Assembly: GCF_032911445.1 (NCBI RefSeq)
Contig: NZ_JAWJEJ010000001.1
Coordinates: 2,046,001 to 2,110,000 of the forward strand
DNA length: 64,000 nt
Direction: 5' to 3'
Origin: Sphingomonas sp. HF-S4
GTDB taxonomy: Bacteria > Pseudomonadota > Alphaproteobacteria > Sphingomonadales > Sphingomonadaceae
Under the pieces are notes generated by a model, which searched no databases, was not told the origin of the DNA, and worked only from the letters and a program-made list of their open reading frames with translations. This document shows positions 18,214-26,586 of the stretch, piece by piece. Every line of letters begins with the position of its first letter. The first letter of the stretch is position 1. The translations under genes and the position numbers were made by a program.

Positions 18214-20481
18214 TCACGGCACCAACTCGACCGCGTCGATCGCCCACAGCGGCTCGACGCCCTTGGCGGTATAGGTGATGCAGAGCGTCGCAGTGCCGGC
18301 GCGCGGCGCGAGGCTGCCGACCAGCCGGGTCAGCCCCGGATTGCCCGCCGCGGGCGCCAGCGGCAGCGTCGCCAGGCGCGGCCCCTGGCACTTGTCCGCA
18401 TAGACGACGAACTCGCCCTCGGGGCTTTCGGGGGGCATGAACTTGATCCCGTCGCGATCCTTGCCGACCTGGAAATTGAACGGGATCTGCCCGACGGTGA
18501 CCGCGATCTGCTTCGCGTCGCCCACAGGCGCCTTCTCCCACAGCCAGCACGGATTGAAGATGTCGCTGACGAACACCGCGCGCTCGCCGCTCGCGGGATA
18601 ATCGTCCTCGAGCGCGAGGACGACCTTGTTGGTGCACGTCTTGAGCGCCTCGTCGCTGCGCCGGTACAGGCTCTGCCGCGTGACCGACTGCGCGATCCCG
18701 CCGGGCACCGGGCGGCCGGCGAGGATCGGCTCGGCCTTGAGCTCGAACGGCAGCTTCGCCACGAAGGGCCTTGAATAGACGGGCGACTTTGCCGTCACGC
18801 TGCTGCCGTCGGTCGTGTAGCGCATCTTGAGCCCCACCTGGTTGGCGAGCGACACGGTGACCCGGTTGCTGGAGGGCGCGAAGTCGAAGCTCGGCTTGAC
18901 GTCGAATGCGGCGGTGGATGCTTCCAGCCCCAGATCGCGCATCCTTGCCATCTGGGGCACCACGCGTTCGACGAACCCGCCAAAGTCACGTTTGCCCTTG
19001 GCCGACCAGCCGATCTCGGCGACCGCGGCGGCACGCGGGAAGAACTGCAGCGACGCGCGCTCCTCGGTGCGGGTGTGCTCGGTCCACAGATTGGCCTGGA
19101 GGCCGAGGACGTGGTGCCGCTGCGCCTCGGGGATCTCAGCGGGGATCGGCTCGAAGGCGTAGACGGTCTTGAGGTCGATCACCTCGAGCCGGCCCGGCGG
19201 TTCGTTGTCGCCCATGCCCTGGCGATGGTTGACGTACAGCGTCGGCGCCGGGCTGAGCACCGCGTCGTGCCCGGACTTGGCTGCGGTGATCGCGCCCTCG
19301 ATCCCGCGCCACGACGTGATCGTCGCATCCGCGGGAACTTCGCCACCTTCGAGGATCTCGTCCCAGCCGATCAGTTTGCGGCCGCGCTTGGTCAGATGCT
19401 CGCCGATCCGGTGCATGAACAGCGCCTGGAGCGCGGTCTCGTCGGGGATGCCGATCGCCTTCATCCGCTCCTGGATGCGCGGCGAGCCCTTCCACTGGTC
19501 CTTTACCGCCTCGTCGCCGCCGACATGAATGTATTTGGAGGGGAAGAGATCGATCACTTCGTCGAGCACGTTCTCGAGGAATTCGAAGGTCGAATCTTCG
19601 ACATTGTAGAGCCAGGGGAAGACGCCCCAGTCGCTCTCGGTGCCCGGCGGGATCGCCACGCCGGTGCCGAGCTCGGGATAGGCACGGATCGCCGCCAGGG
19701 CATGCCCGGGCATCTCGATCTCGGGGACGATCCTGATGCCCCGCGCAGCGGCATAAGCGACGATCGCCCGGATCTCGTCCTGCGTGTAGAAGCCGCCGAC
19801 CTGGGGAAGCTGCGGGGCGCCCGCCGCCGTGGCGGGATGCCGCCAGCCCGAAACCTCGGTAAGCTTCGGATAGCGCTTGATCTCGATCCGCCAGCCCTGA
19901 TCGTCGACCAGATGCCAGTGGAAGGTGTTGAGCTTGTTGACCGCCATCCAGTCGATCAGCTTCCGCACATAGGCCGGCGACTGGAAGTGGCGCGCGCTGT
20001 CGAGCATCAGCCCGCGCCAGCCGAAGCGCGGCGCATCGACCACGCCGAACGCCGGCACGCGCACCGCGCCCTTGCCCGGCACCTGCGTCATCGCCTGCCA
20101 TAGCGTGACCGCACCATAGAGCAGCCCGGCATCGTCGCCCGCAGTGATCGTCGCGCCACGCGGCGTCACGTCGAGGCGATAGCTTTCCGGCTTGCCGGTC
20201 GCGGCGCGGACGAAGCGGATCGCCGGCGCCGCGGCGCGCGGGGCAATGGCGAGCTTGAGCCCGCGCGTCTCGGCGACCAGCGCGGCGAAGCGCTCCGCCG
20301 CGTTGCGCGCGCCGGCGTCGCCTTCGGGGACCAGCAGCCCAGTCTTGCCGCCGATCGCCAGCGCCCCCTGCCCTGCGCGCACCTCGGCAGGCACGGGCAG
20401 CAATGCGGGCACCTGCGCCAGCGCCGAAGTGGAGGCGAGCACGGCGCCGAGCGCCGCCAGCGATCGAGCAAAGGAAATCAC
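18214..20481 (-). CDS. beta-N-acetylhexosaminidase, glycoside hydrolase family 20
   Basis: 755 residues. A signal peptide (about 1-24, ending SALAQ) exports it to the periplasm. A GH20 N-terminal domain (about 28-145) precedes the catalytic barrel. Visible motifs are GWRGLMLDSARHF, FHWHLVDDQGWRIEI and the catalytic Asp-Glu pair in HVGGDEAVKDQW. The C-terminal 230 residues are beta-rich with F5/8-type character. It cleaves terminal GlcNAc from chitooligosaccharides or glycans. The GTG at 20481 was chosen because it starts the signal peptide. It lies between the TonB receptor and the PTS genes, supplying GlcNAc to the transporter. Confidence 0.93.
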   Translation of the reverse strand: MISFARSLAALGAVLASTSALAQVPALLPVPAEVRAGQGALAIGGKTGLLVPEGDAGARNAAERFAALVAETRGLKLAIAPRAAAPAIRFVRAATGKPESYRLDVTPRGATITAGDDAGLLYGAVTLWQAMTQVPGKGAVRVPAFGVVDAPRFGWRGLMLDSARHFQSPAYVRKLIDWMAVNKLNTFHWHLVDDQGWRIEIKRYPKLTEVSGWRHPATAAGAPQLPQVGGFYTQDEIRAIVAYAAARGIRIVPEIEMPGHALAAIRAYPELGTGVAIPPGTESDWGVFPWLYNVEDSTFEFLENVLDEVIDLFPSKYIHVGGDEAVKDQWKGSPRIQERMKAIGIPDETALQALFMHRIGEHLTKRGRKLIGWDEILEGGEVPADATITSWRGIEGAITAAKSGHDAVLSPAPTLYVNHRQGMGDNEPPGRLEVIDLKTVYAFEPIPAEIPEAQRHHVLGLQANLWTEHTRTEERASLQFFPRAAAVAEIGWSAKGKRDFGGFVERVVPQMARMRDLGLEASTAAFDVKPSFDFAPSSNRVTVSLANQVGLKMRYTTDGSSVTAKSPVYSRPFVAKLPFELKAEPILAGRPVPGGIAQSVTRQSLYRRSDEALKTCTNKVVLALEDDYPASGERAVFVSDIFNPCWLWEKAPVGDAKQIAVTVGQIPFNFQVGKDRDGIKFMPPESPEGEFVVYADKCQGPRLATLPLAPAAGNPGLTRLVGSLAPRAGTATLCITYTAKGVEPLWAIDAVELVP

Positions 20482-20569
20482 ACGCGGCTCCCGACGATAC
20501 CCGACGAGCTTAGGCGGTTTCGCGCCCGGCTCAATCGGCTGTAGCCCTTTCGGGGCAGGCAAAGAAAAG

Positions 20570-20605
20570 GGCGGCGGAGAGACGATGGCTCGAATCCCCG
20601 CCGCC
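20570..20605 (-). terminator. intrinsic terminator between TonB receptor and hexosaminidase
   Basis: GGCGGCGG at 20570-20577 pairs with CCGCCGCC at 20598-20605, and on the minus strand the stem is followed by CCTTTTCTTT. It starts 16 nt after the receptor stop. It probably limits read-through so that the abundant receptor is made in excess over the downstream enzymes. Confidence 0.65.
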
Positions 20606-20620
20606 GATGTTCGCGTCGCG

Positions 20621-23299
20621 TCAGAACTTCAGGCGGACGCCCGCATAGAAGATTCGGCCGTTGTCATAGAGCGCGCGGAAACGCGTCTCGGTGCCCGAAT
20701 ATTGATAGATCTTGTTGTTGGTCAGGTTCACCGCATCGGCGGTCAGCGACAGGAAGTCGGTGAGCTTGACGTTGAGCGAGGCATCGAGCGACTCGGTGCT
20801 GCCCTGGTTGAGCGGCGAGGCGCGATCGATATTGATGAAGAATTCCGAGCGATAATTGTACGACGCCCGCAGCGACAGCCAGTCATTCTCGAAATAGCCG
20901 GTCAGGTTGAGCGCGTGCTTGGAATTGCCCGGGATCGGATCGCCACTATCCGACTTGGCGTCGGAGTAGGTGTAGTTGACCATCGCCCCGAATGGCCCGA
21001 ACAGCCGCCGCGACGCCTGGAGCTCGACACCGAAATTGCGGCCGCCCGCACCATTCGAGCGGCGGTTGATGTCGAACAGGCAGCTGTAGAGCTGCTGACC
21101 GGCATTGACCACGCTGCAGCGCGACAGGTTCGGGGTCGTGGTCTGGACGGGGAAGGTCTCCTGCGTCGTCCGGTTGACGATATAGCTGGCGATATTCTTG
21201 TAATAGAGCGCGCCGGCAAAGATCGTCTCGCGATCGGGATACCATTCGAGGCTGAGGTTGTAGTCGTCCGACTCGTAGCGGTTGACGCTCGGGTCGCCGC
21301 CGTCGCCGGTCAGCGTGCCCGGGTTGAGGCTGACGCGGGGGACGATGTCGGTATAGTCGGGACGCGCAATCGAGCGTCCGGCACCGAAGCGCAGGATCAT
21401 CTGCGGGCTGAGATCGAACCACACGTTCACCGCAGGCAGAAAATCGGTGTAGTTGCGACGGACCTCAATCGGCGCGAAGGTGCCGAACGGGTTATCGACG
21501 GCGCCCGGCGTCCCGGCCGGAACGCCCAACTGATTGCCACGCGAGGTCTGCTCGGTGCGGATCACGCGCAACCCGATATTGGCGTGCAGACCCTGGACCT
21601 GCGGCTCGCCGACCTTGACCATGACATAACCGCCATAGGTCTTCTCGTTAATGGAATAGTTCTCCGGCGGATTGAGCACGCGCGCGCGATTGGCCGCGGG
21701 CTGCGAGCCGAGGATCTGCGCCAACTTGCCCGTATCGACGTTGAAATAGTTGGTCAGCGTACCCGGCAGCGCGATGTTGTCGAGGAAATCGTCGGGCAGC
21801 GATCCGCCCGCAAAGTCGGACGACAGACAGGCGCGCCCGCCGCAACCAGTGCCCGCAAGCGGCACGAAGAAGCTGCCATAGGTGGTGGCGTAGAAATAGG
21901 CGTTTCGATCGTGATCGGTATATTTGCCGCCGATCTTGATCGACGAGATAGGGCCGCCGACGGGCTGCTCGAAATCGGCGTAGACATATTTCTCCTTGTC
22001 GGAATTGCCGACCTGGTGAAGCGAAGCGAAGTCGAAGACCAGGTTGTTCGGCACGGTCGGGTCTACGCCGGTGAAGCTCACCTGCGGCACGCGCCCGGTG
22101 ATGTCGAAGGTGAACGCGCCGGGGGCACCGCCCTCGTAGAAGGGCTGGTCCTGGGTCTTGCCGCGCGCGCGCGTGTACCCAGCCTTCAAGTGCAGCTTGC
22201 CGTCGCCGCCCGTGCGCCAGGTCAGGTCCAAGTCGCCCGAATAGGTTTCGGCGAAGGCGTCGCGATAAATCGCATCGTAAACCACCGCGCGGCCGCCCGG
22301 CGTGGAGGTGACGGTGCCCTTGACCACCGTGGCGTCGGTCACGGTGGCATTGGTCAGCGTGCCGCCACCGCCCAGTGCATTGGCCGTCCAGGCGAGATAG
22401 TTCTGGTTGAAGTTCGACGCATTGAAGCGCGAATAGAGCCCGGTCGCGATGATCTCGAGATCGTCGCTCGGCTTGAACTGGAGCTCGATATTGCCGCCAT
22501 AGCGCTCGCGCTCCTGCTGGAACAGCGCCGAGCCGATCAGCGAGGGCACCTGCGCGGTCTGGCCGCCGACGGTGACGGGCTGATAGCCGAGCACTTCGAC
22601 GCCGTCACGACGGATGCGCCGCTTCTGATAGACACCCCCCAGCAAGACGCCGAAGGTCTCGGCCTCGTTCTTCCAGCTTACCAGCCCGGACGCCTGCGGA
22701 TCGAACTTGTCCGATCGTTCCGAATAGACCGCCTGCACCGAGGCGTTGAGCGACCAGTTCGGCAAGTCGAGCGGATGGCGGGTATGGACGTTGATCGTCC
22801 CGCCGATGCCACCCTCTTCGACGTCCGCCTGGGGCGACTTGTAGACATCGAGCTGCCCGACGATCTCGGCCGGCAGCGTCAGATAGTTGAACGACCGAGT
22901 CGCGGCGAGCTGATCGAGGATGAACCAGTCGGCGGTGGCGATGCCGTGGCCGTTGACCAGCGTCTTGGTCAAATTGGGTGCCGTGCCGCGCAGCGAAACG
23001 CGCTCGCCCTCGCCGAACTCGCGGTTGATGACGATGCCGGGCACGCGCTGGAGCGCTTCGGCGACGTTCTTGTCGGGGAACTTGCCGATATCCTCGGCCG
23101 AGATGATGTCCGCGATCACCTCCGATTGCCGCTTGGCGTCGATCGATGCCTGGAGCGACGCGCGATAGCCGGTGACGACGATGTCCTCGCCGGCCTGCGC
23201 TTCCACCGCTGTGGTTTCATCTGCCGTCTGCGCGTGGGCGGCACCCGAAAGCAGCGCTACGGCGCTGGCGGTGCCAACAAGAAGAGCACGAATCCGCAT
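20621..23299 (-). CDS. TonB-dependent receptor, GlcNAc/chitooligosaccharide locus
   Basis: 892 residues. A signal peptide (about 1-23, ending AHAQ) is followed by a TonB-box-like stretch (EDIVVTGYRASLQ) and a plug domain (about 60-190: AEDIGKFPDKNVAEALQRVPG, RGTAPNLTKTLVNGHGI, GGTINVHTRHP). The rest is a 22-strand-type barrel ending in aromatic RLKF. This plug wording is typical of the large carbohydrate-receptor group of Caulobacter and sphingomonads. Substrate assignment to chitooligosaccharide or GlcNAc rests on its neighbours: GH20, PTS, NagA and a NagR-like regulator. It carries its own regulated promoter upstream. Confidence 0.93.
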   Translation of the reverse strand: MRIRALLVGTASAVALLSGAAHAQTADETTAVEAQAGEDIVVTGYRASLQASIDAKRQSEVIADIISAEDIGKFPDKNVAEALQRVPGIVINREFGEGERVSLRGTAPNLTKTLVNGHGIATADWFILDQLAATRSFNYLTLPAEIVGQLDVYKSPQADVEEGGIGGTINVHTRHPLDLPNWSLNASVQAVYSERSDKFDPQASGLVSWKNEAETFGVLLGGVYQKRRIRRDGVEVLGYQPVTVGGQTAQVPSLIGSALFQQERERYGGNIELQFKPSDDLEIIATGLYSRFNASNFNQNYLAWTANALGGGGTLTNATVTDATVVKGTVTSTPGGRAVVYDAIYRDAFAETYSGDLDLTWRTGGDGKLHLKAGYTRARGKTQDQPFYEGGAPGAFTFDITGRVPQVSFTGVDPTVPNNLVFDFASLHQVGNSDKEKYVYADFEQPVGGPISSIKIGGKYTDHDRNAYFYATTYGSFFVPLAGTGCGGRACLSSDFAGGSLPDDFLDNIALPGTLTNYFNVDTGKLAQILGSQPAANRARVLNPPENYSINEKTYGGYVMVKVGEPQVQGLHANIGLRVIRTEQTSRGNQLGVPAGTPGAVDNPFGTFAPIEVRRNYTDFLPAVNVWFDLSPQMILRFGAGRSIARPDYTDIVPRVSLNPGTLTGDGGDPSVNRYESDDYNLSLEWYPDRETIFAGALYYKNIASYIVNRTTQETFPVQTTTPNLSRCSVVNAGQQLYSCLFDINRRSNGAGGRNFGVELQASRRLFGPFGAMVNYTYSDAKSDSGDPIPGNSKHALNLTGYFENDWLSLRASYNYRSEFFINIDRASPLNQGSTESLDASLNVKLTDFLSLTADAVNLTNNKIYQYSGTETRFRALYDNGRIFYAGVRLKF

Positions 23300-23340
23300 G
23301 TCTCATCCCCTTAAGATGATTATTTTGGCATGCGTTTTTA

Positions 23341-23381
23341 TAACCAGTTGCATACCATTGAGCAGACCATCCGTCAGACCA
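23341..23381 (-). promoter_or_regulatory. array of four TGGTNT half-sites in the nag control region
   Basis: Read on the minus strand, TGGTCT, TGGTCT, TGGTAT and TGGTTA lie at 23381, 23369, 23357 and 23346, spaced 12, 12 and 11 bp. They sit between a TTGACG (-35-like, 23394-23389) and the receptor start. TGGTNT is the half-site of the DasR/NagR type of GntR regulators, which usually bind it as an inverted pair. Binding by the adjacent GntR protein is inferred. Confidence 0.6.
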
Positions 23382-23433
23382 CTAAAACCGTCAAGAGGGA
23401 TTCTTTCATAAATGTGACGAGAAGACGCATTTT

Positions 23434-23462
23434 TTGACTAGCGTGTGGTATGATATTGGTAT
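23434..23462 (+). promoter_or_regulatory. candidate nagR promoter overlapped by two TGGTAT half-sites
   Basis: TTGACT at 23434-23439 could be a -35 element, with TGGTAT at 23457-23462 after a 17-bp spacer as a weak -10. TGGTAT also occurs at 23446-23451, so two half-sites 11 bp apart cover the promoter. This would let the regulator repress its own operon. Confidence 0.5.
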
Positions 23463-23506
23463 TAGTGTTGCGTCAAACGCCCGCAAGTCCAATGGTGGGA
23501 ACCGAA

Positions 23507-24250
23507 ATGCCGCTTCTGGCCGAAAAGATACGACCCCTTGATGGACCCGGTGGCGGGCCGCTCTACCGGCGGCTGGAGGATGCGCTGCGCGATGCGTTGC
23601 GCGATCAGGTGCTCAAGCCCAACGAGGCACTCCCCGCCGAGCGCGATCTCGCCGCCGACCTGTCAGTGTCGCGGATCACGCTGCGCAAGGCGCTCGACAC
23701 ACTGGTGGGAGAAGGGCTGCTGGTGCGGCGCCAGGGCGCGGGGACCTTCGTCGCAGGGCGCGTCGAGAAGCAGTTCGCCAAGCTCTCCTCCTTCTCCGAG
23801 GACATGGCCGCGCGCGGGCGCACCGTACGCAGCGAGTGGATCGGCCGCTCGTCGGGCGCGGTTACCCCCGACGAATCGCTGACGCTGGGGCTGAGCCCGG
23901 GCACGCCGGTCTATCGCTTCAACCGCATCCGCTTCGCCGACGACACCCCGATGGCGATCGAATATTCGACGATCCCGGGCTTCGGGCTGGAGAGCGAGGA
24001 CGTGGTCGGCGCCTCGCTCTATGCCGCGCTCGAAGTGAGCGGCAACCGCCCGGTGCGCGCGCTCCAGCGACTGCGCGCGGTACTGTTCGACGCCGGGCAG
24101 GCCAAGTTGCTCGGCATCCAGGCGGGCGCGCCAGGGCTCTATATCGAGCGCCGCGGGTTCCTTGCCGACGGCCAGGTAATCGAGGCGACGCGGAGCTGGT
24201 ATCGCGGCGACGCCTATGACTTCGTCGCCGAACTCGACACGCGAGGCTGA
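23507..24250 (+). CDS. GntR-family regulator, HutC/NagR-like subfamily
   Basis: 247 residues. The winged helix at about 15-80 (LPAERDLAADLSVSRITLRKALDTLVGEGLLVRRQGAGTFV, given here in parts) and the C-terminal UTRA ligand domain (FSEDMAARG, LSPGTPVYRFNRIRFADDTPMAIEYSTIP) are clear. Members of this subfamily sense GlcNAc-6-P or GlcN-6-P and repress nag genes. The ATG at 23507 has GGTGGGA upstream; ATG 23492 in the same frame is the alternative. It is the first gene of the nagR-deaminase-nagA operon and is divergent from the receptor, whose control region carries matching half-sites. Confidence 0.9.
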   Translation: MPLLAEKIRPLDGPGGGPLYRRLEDALRDALRDQVLKPNEALPAERDLAADLSVSRITLRKALDTLVGEGLLVRRQGAGTFVAGRVEKQFAKLSSFSEDMAARGRTVRSEWIGRSSGAVTPDESLTLGLSPGTPVYRFNRIRFADDTPMAIEYSTIPGFGLESEDVVGASLYAALEVSGNRPVRALQRLRAVLFDAGQAKLLGIQAGAPGLYIERRGFLADGQVIEATRSWYRGDAYDFVAELDTRG

Positions 24251-24251
24251 T

Positions 24252-25283
24252 GTGACCGGCGCAGAATCGACAAGGATGTTCCACGAAGCGGCCGAGGCTG
24301 CCGAGGTGGTACGCCGCCAGCTGACCGCCAACCAGGCCGTGGTGACTGCGCTCGCCGCCGATCTGCGCGCTTCGCATCCGCGCGGTGTGCTGACCTGCGC
24401 GCGCGGCAGCTCCGACCATGCCGCCTTGTTCGGCAAATATCTGATCGAAACGCGGCTGGGCGTGCTGACCACCTCCGCTGCGCCGTCGATCGCGTCGGTC
24501 TATGGCGCCGCGGCGGACCTGACGGGCATGCTGGCGATCGGCATCTCGCAATCGGGCAAGAGCCCCGACATCCTCGCGGCGATGCGCGCGGCCAGGCAGG
24601 GCGGCGCGCGGACCGCGGCGCTGGTCAACACCGCCGAGTCGCCGCTGGCCGAGGAAGTCGACACCTTCCTGCCGCTCCATGCCGGCGCCGAGATCAGCGT
24701 AGCGGCGACCAAATCCTATATCGCCAGCCTCGCCGGGCTGCTCCACCTTGTCGGCGAATGGGCCGGCGACGGCGAATTGCTCGAAGCGCTCCACGGCGCC
24801 CCTGCGCTGCTCGAAGCCGCCTGGGCCGCCGACTGGACGCCGATGGTCGATCAGCTCGAACATGCCCAGGGCCTGTACGTCATCGGCCGCGGGCTCGGCT
24901 TCGGGATCGCGCAGGAGGCCGCGCTCAAGTTCAAGGAGACCTGCGGGCTCCACGCCGAGGCATTCAGCGCGGCCGAGGTGCGGCACGGCCCGATGGCGCT
25001 GGTCGGCCGCGATTTCCCGCTGCTCGTCTTCCGCCAGGGCGACGAGACCGCCGACGGCGTCGACGAACTGGTCGCCGACGTGCTCGCACGCGGCGGCGAC
25101 GTGCTGGTCAGCGGCGGCAGCGTACCCGGCGCGATCCAGCTGCCGCACCCGGCGGCGCATCCGGCGATCGAGCCGATGCTCCAGATCCAGGCCTTCTACC
25201 GCGCAGTCAACGCGCTCTCGCTGCGGCGCGGCTTCGATCCCGACCGCCCTCCCCTGCTCGCCAAGGTTACCGAAACGCTCTGA
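24252..25283 (+). CDS. SIS-domain glucosamine-6-phosphate deaminase (NagB-II type)
   Basis: 343 residues with two SIS (sugar isomerase) domains and no glutaminase domain, so it is not GlmS. Motifs are CARGSSDHAA, GISQSGKSPD and the C-terminal lobe EVRHGPMALV. In nag operons this protein deaminates and isomerises GlcN-6-P to Fru-6-P in place of classical NagB. The GTG at 24252 lies one base after the regulator stop with GAGG upstream; a longer frame from 24216 would overlap the regulator. It overlaps nagA by one base at 25283. Confidence 0.88.
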   Translation: MTGAESTRMFHEAAEAAEVVRRQLTANQAVVTALAADLRASHPRGVLTCARGSSDHAALFGKYLIETRLGVLTTSAAPSIASVYGAAADLTGMLAIGISQSGKSPDILAAMRAARQGGARTAALVNTAESPLAEEVDTFLPLHAGAEISVAATKSYIASLAGLLHLVGEWAGDGELLEALHGAPALLEAAWAADWTPMVDQLEHAQGLYVIGRGLGFGIAQEAALKFKETCGLHAEAFSAAEVRHGPMALVGRDFPLLVFRQGDETADGVDELVADVLARGGDVLVSGGSVPGAIQLPHPAAHPAIEPMLQIQAFYRAVNALSLRRGFDPDRPPLLAKVTETL

Positions 25284-26425
25284 TGATCACTGCTCTGGTC
25301 AATGGCCGCGTGCTCCGCGCGGGCGCCCTTCGCGACGGTGAAGCCGTGCTGCTCGACGGCGAGCGGATCGCCGCGATCGTTCCCGCGGGCGATGTCCCCG
25401 CCGATGCCGTGCGACACGACCTCGACGGCGCGATGCTGCTGCCTGGCTTCATCGACACCCAGGTCAATGGCGGCGGCGGCGTGCTGTTCAACGATACGCC
25501 GAGCGTCGAAGGGATCGCCGCGATCGGCGCGGCGCATCGCCGCTATGGCACCACCGGCTTCCTGCCGACGCTGATCAGCGACGATCTCGACGTGATCCGC
25601 CACGCGGTCGCGGCGGTCGACGCGGCGATCGAGGCGGGCGTGCCCGGCGTGCTCGGCATCCATATCGAGGGGCCCTTCCTCAACGTTGAGCGCCGCGGCA
25701 TCCACCGTGCCGACAAGATACGGACGCTCGACGACGAGGGGCTCACGGTACTGACCTCGCTCCAGCGCGGCCGCACGCTGGTGACGCTGGCGCCCGAGCG
25801 GACCACGCCCGCGACGATCCGCCGGCTGGTCGATGCCGGCGTGATCGTCGCCGCGGGGCACAGCAACGCAACCTACGAACAGGCGATCGCCGCGGTCGAG
25901 GCCGGCGCGACCGGGATCACCCATTTGTTCAACGCGATGTCGCCGCTCACGTCGCGAGCGCCTGGGCTGACCGGTGCGGCGCTAGAGCGCCCGGAGCTGA
26001 TTTGCGGGATCATCGTCGATGGGCACCATGTCAGCCCGACGACGCTGGGGATCGCGCTGCGTTGCAAGCCGCCCGAGCAGTTGATGCTGGTCACCGATGC
26101 CATGCCCTCGGTAGGCAGCGACGCCGATCATTTCGTGCTGCAGGACCGACACATCACCGTGCGCGACGGCATCTGCCGCGATGCCGACGGCACGATCGCG
26201 GGCTCGCATCTCGACATGGCGGCGGCGGTGGCGAACACGGTCAAGCTGCTCGGCGCACCGATCGCAGCGGCGGCGCGGATGGCGGCGTATGCACCGGCCG
26301 CCTTCCTGGGGCTGCACGACAGCCTGGGCGAGATCGCACCGGGGTTCCGAGCGGATCTGGTGGCACTGAATGCGGACTTTGCGGTGACCGGCAGCTGGAT
26401 CGGCGGGGTGCACGAGGGCGCATAA
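25283..26425 (+). CDS. nagA: N-acetylglucosamine-6-phosphate deacetylase
   Basis: 380 residues, normal for NagA. It belongs to the amidohydrolase superfamily: metal and substrate residues are seen in HIEGPFLN, AGHSNATYEQA, THLFNAM and the catalytic aspartate in VTDAMPSVG. It removes acetate from GlcNAc-6-P to give GlcN-6-P for the SIS-domain enzyme upstream. Its ATG shares its A with the upstream TGA stop. It is the last gene of the operon, followed by a repeat element. Confidence 0.95.
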   Translation: MITALVNGRVLRAGALRDGEAVLLDGERIAAIVPAGDVPADAVRHDLDGAMLLPGFIDTQVNGGGGVLFNDTPSVEGIAAIGAAHRRYGTTGFLPTLISDDLDVIRHAVAAVDAAIEAGVPGVLGIHIEGPFLNVERRGIHRADKIRTLDDEGLTVLTSLQRGRTLVTLAPERTTPATIRRLVDAGVIVAAGHSNATYEQAIAAVEAGATGITHLFNAMSPLTSRAPGLTGAALERPELICGIIVDGHHVSPTTLGIALRCKPPEQLMLVTDAMPSVGSDADHFVLQDRHITVRDGICRDADGTIAGSHLDMAAAVANTVKLLGAPIAAAARMAAYAPAAFLGLHDSLGEIAPGFRADLVALNADFAVTGSWIGGVHEGA

Positions 26426-26427
26426 CT

Positions 26428-26576
26428 CCCCTCCCTGCTCGCAGGGAGGGGCCGGGGGTGGGTGCGCGCGTCTGCGCGCTCAAAAGACCCTCTCTCCAAG
26501 TACCGCAGCACCGGACAGGGCATCGAGCCCTGCCCGATGCTAAACCCACCCCCAACCCCTCCCTTCCAGGGAGGGG
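26428..26576. repeat. composite palindromic intergenic repeat after nagA
   Basis: Both ends are hairpins: CCCCTCCCTG/CAGGGAGGGG at 26428-26451 and CCCCTCCCT/AGGGAGGGG at 26556-26576. Inside them, GGGGGTGGGT at 26454-26463 faces its complement near the right end, so the whole element is a large inverted repeat. The same family occurs at 44705-44881. It separates convergent nagA and the histidine-kinase gene. Confidence 0.7.
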
Positions 26577-26586
26577 AGCAGCATGT

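Noticed and set aside
20192..23314. 1040-codon open frame antisense to the TonB receptor
   Set aside because: The minus-strand receptor has clear domains, signal peptide and barrel end; the antisense translation has no recognisable motif.
24252..25283. SIS-domain protein as GlmS (glutamine-fructose-6-phosphate transaminase)
   Set aside because: It lacks the N-terminal glutaminase domain with its catalytic cysteine and sits between nagR and nagA, which fits a catabolic deaminase.
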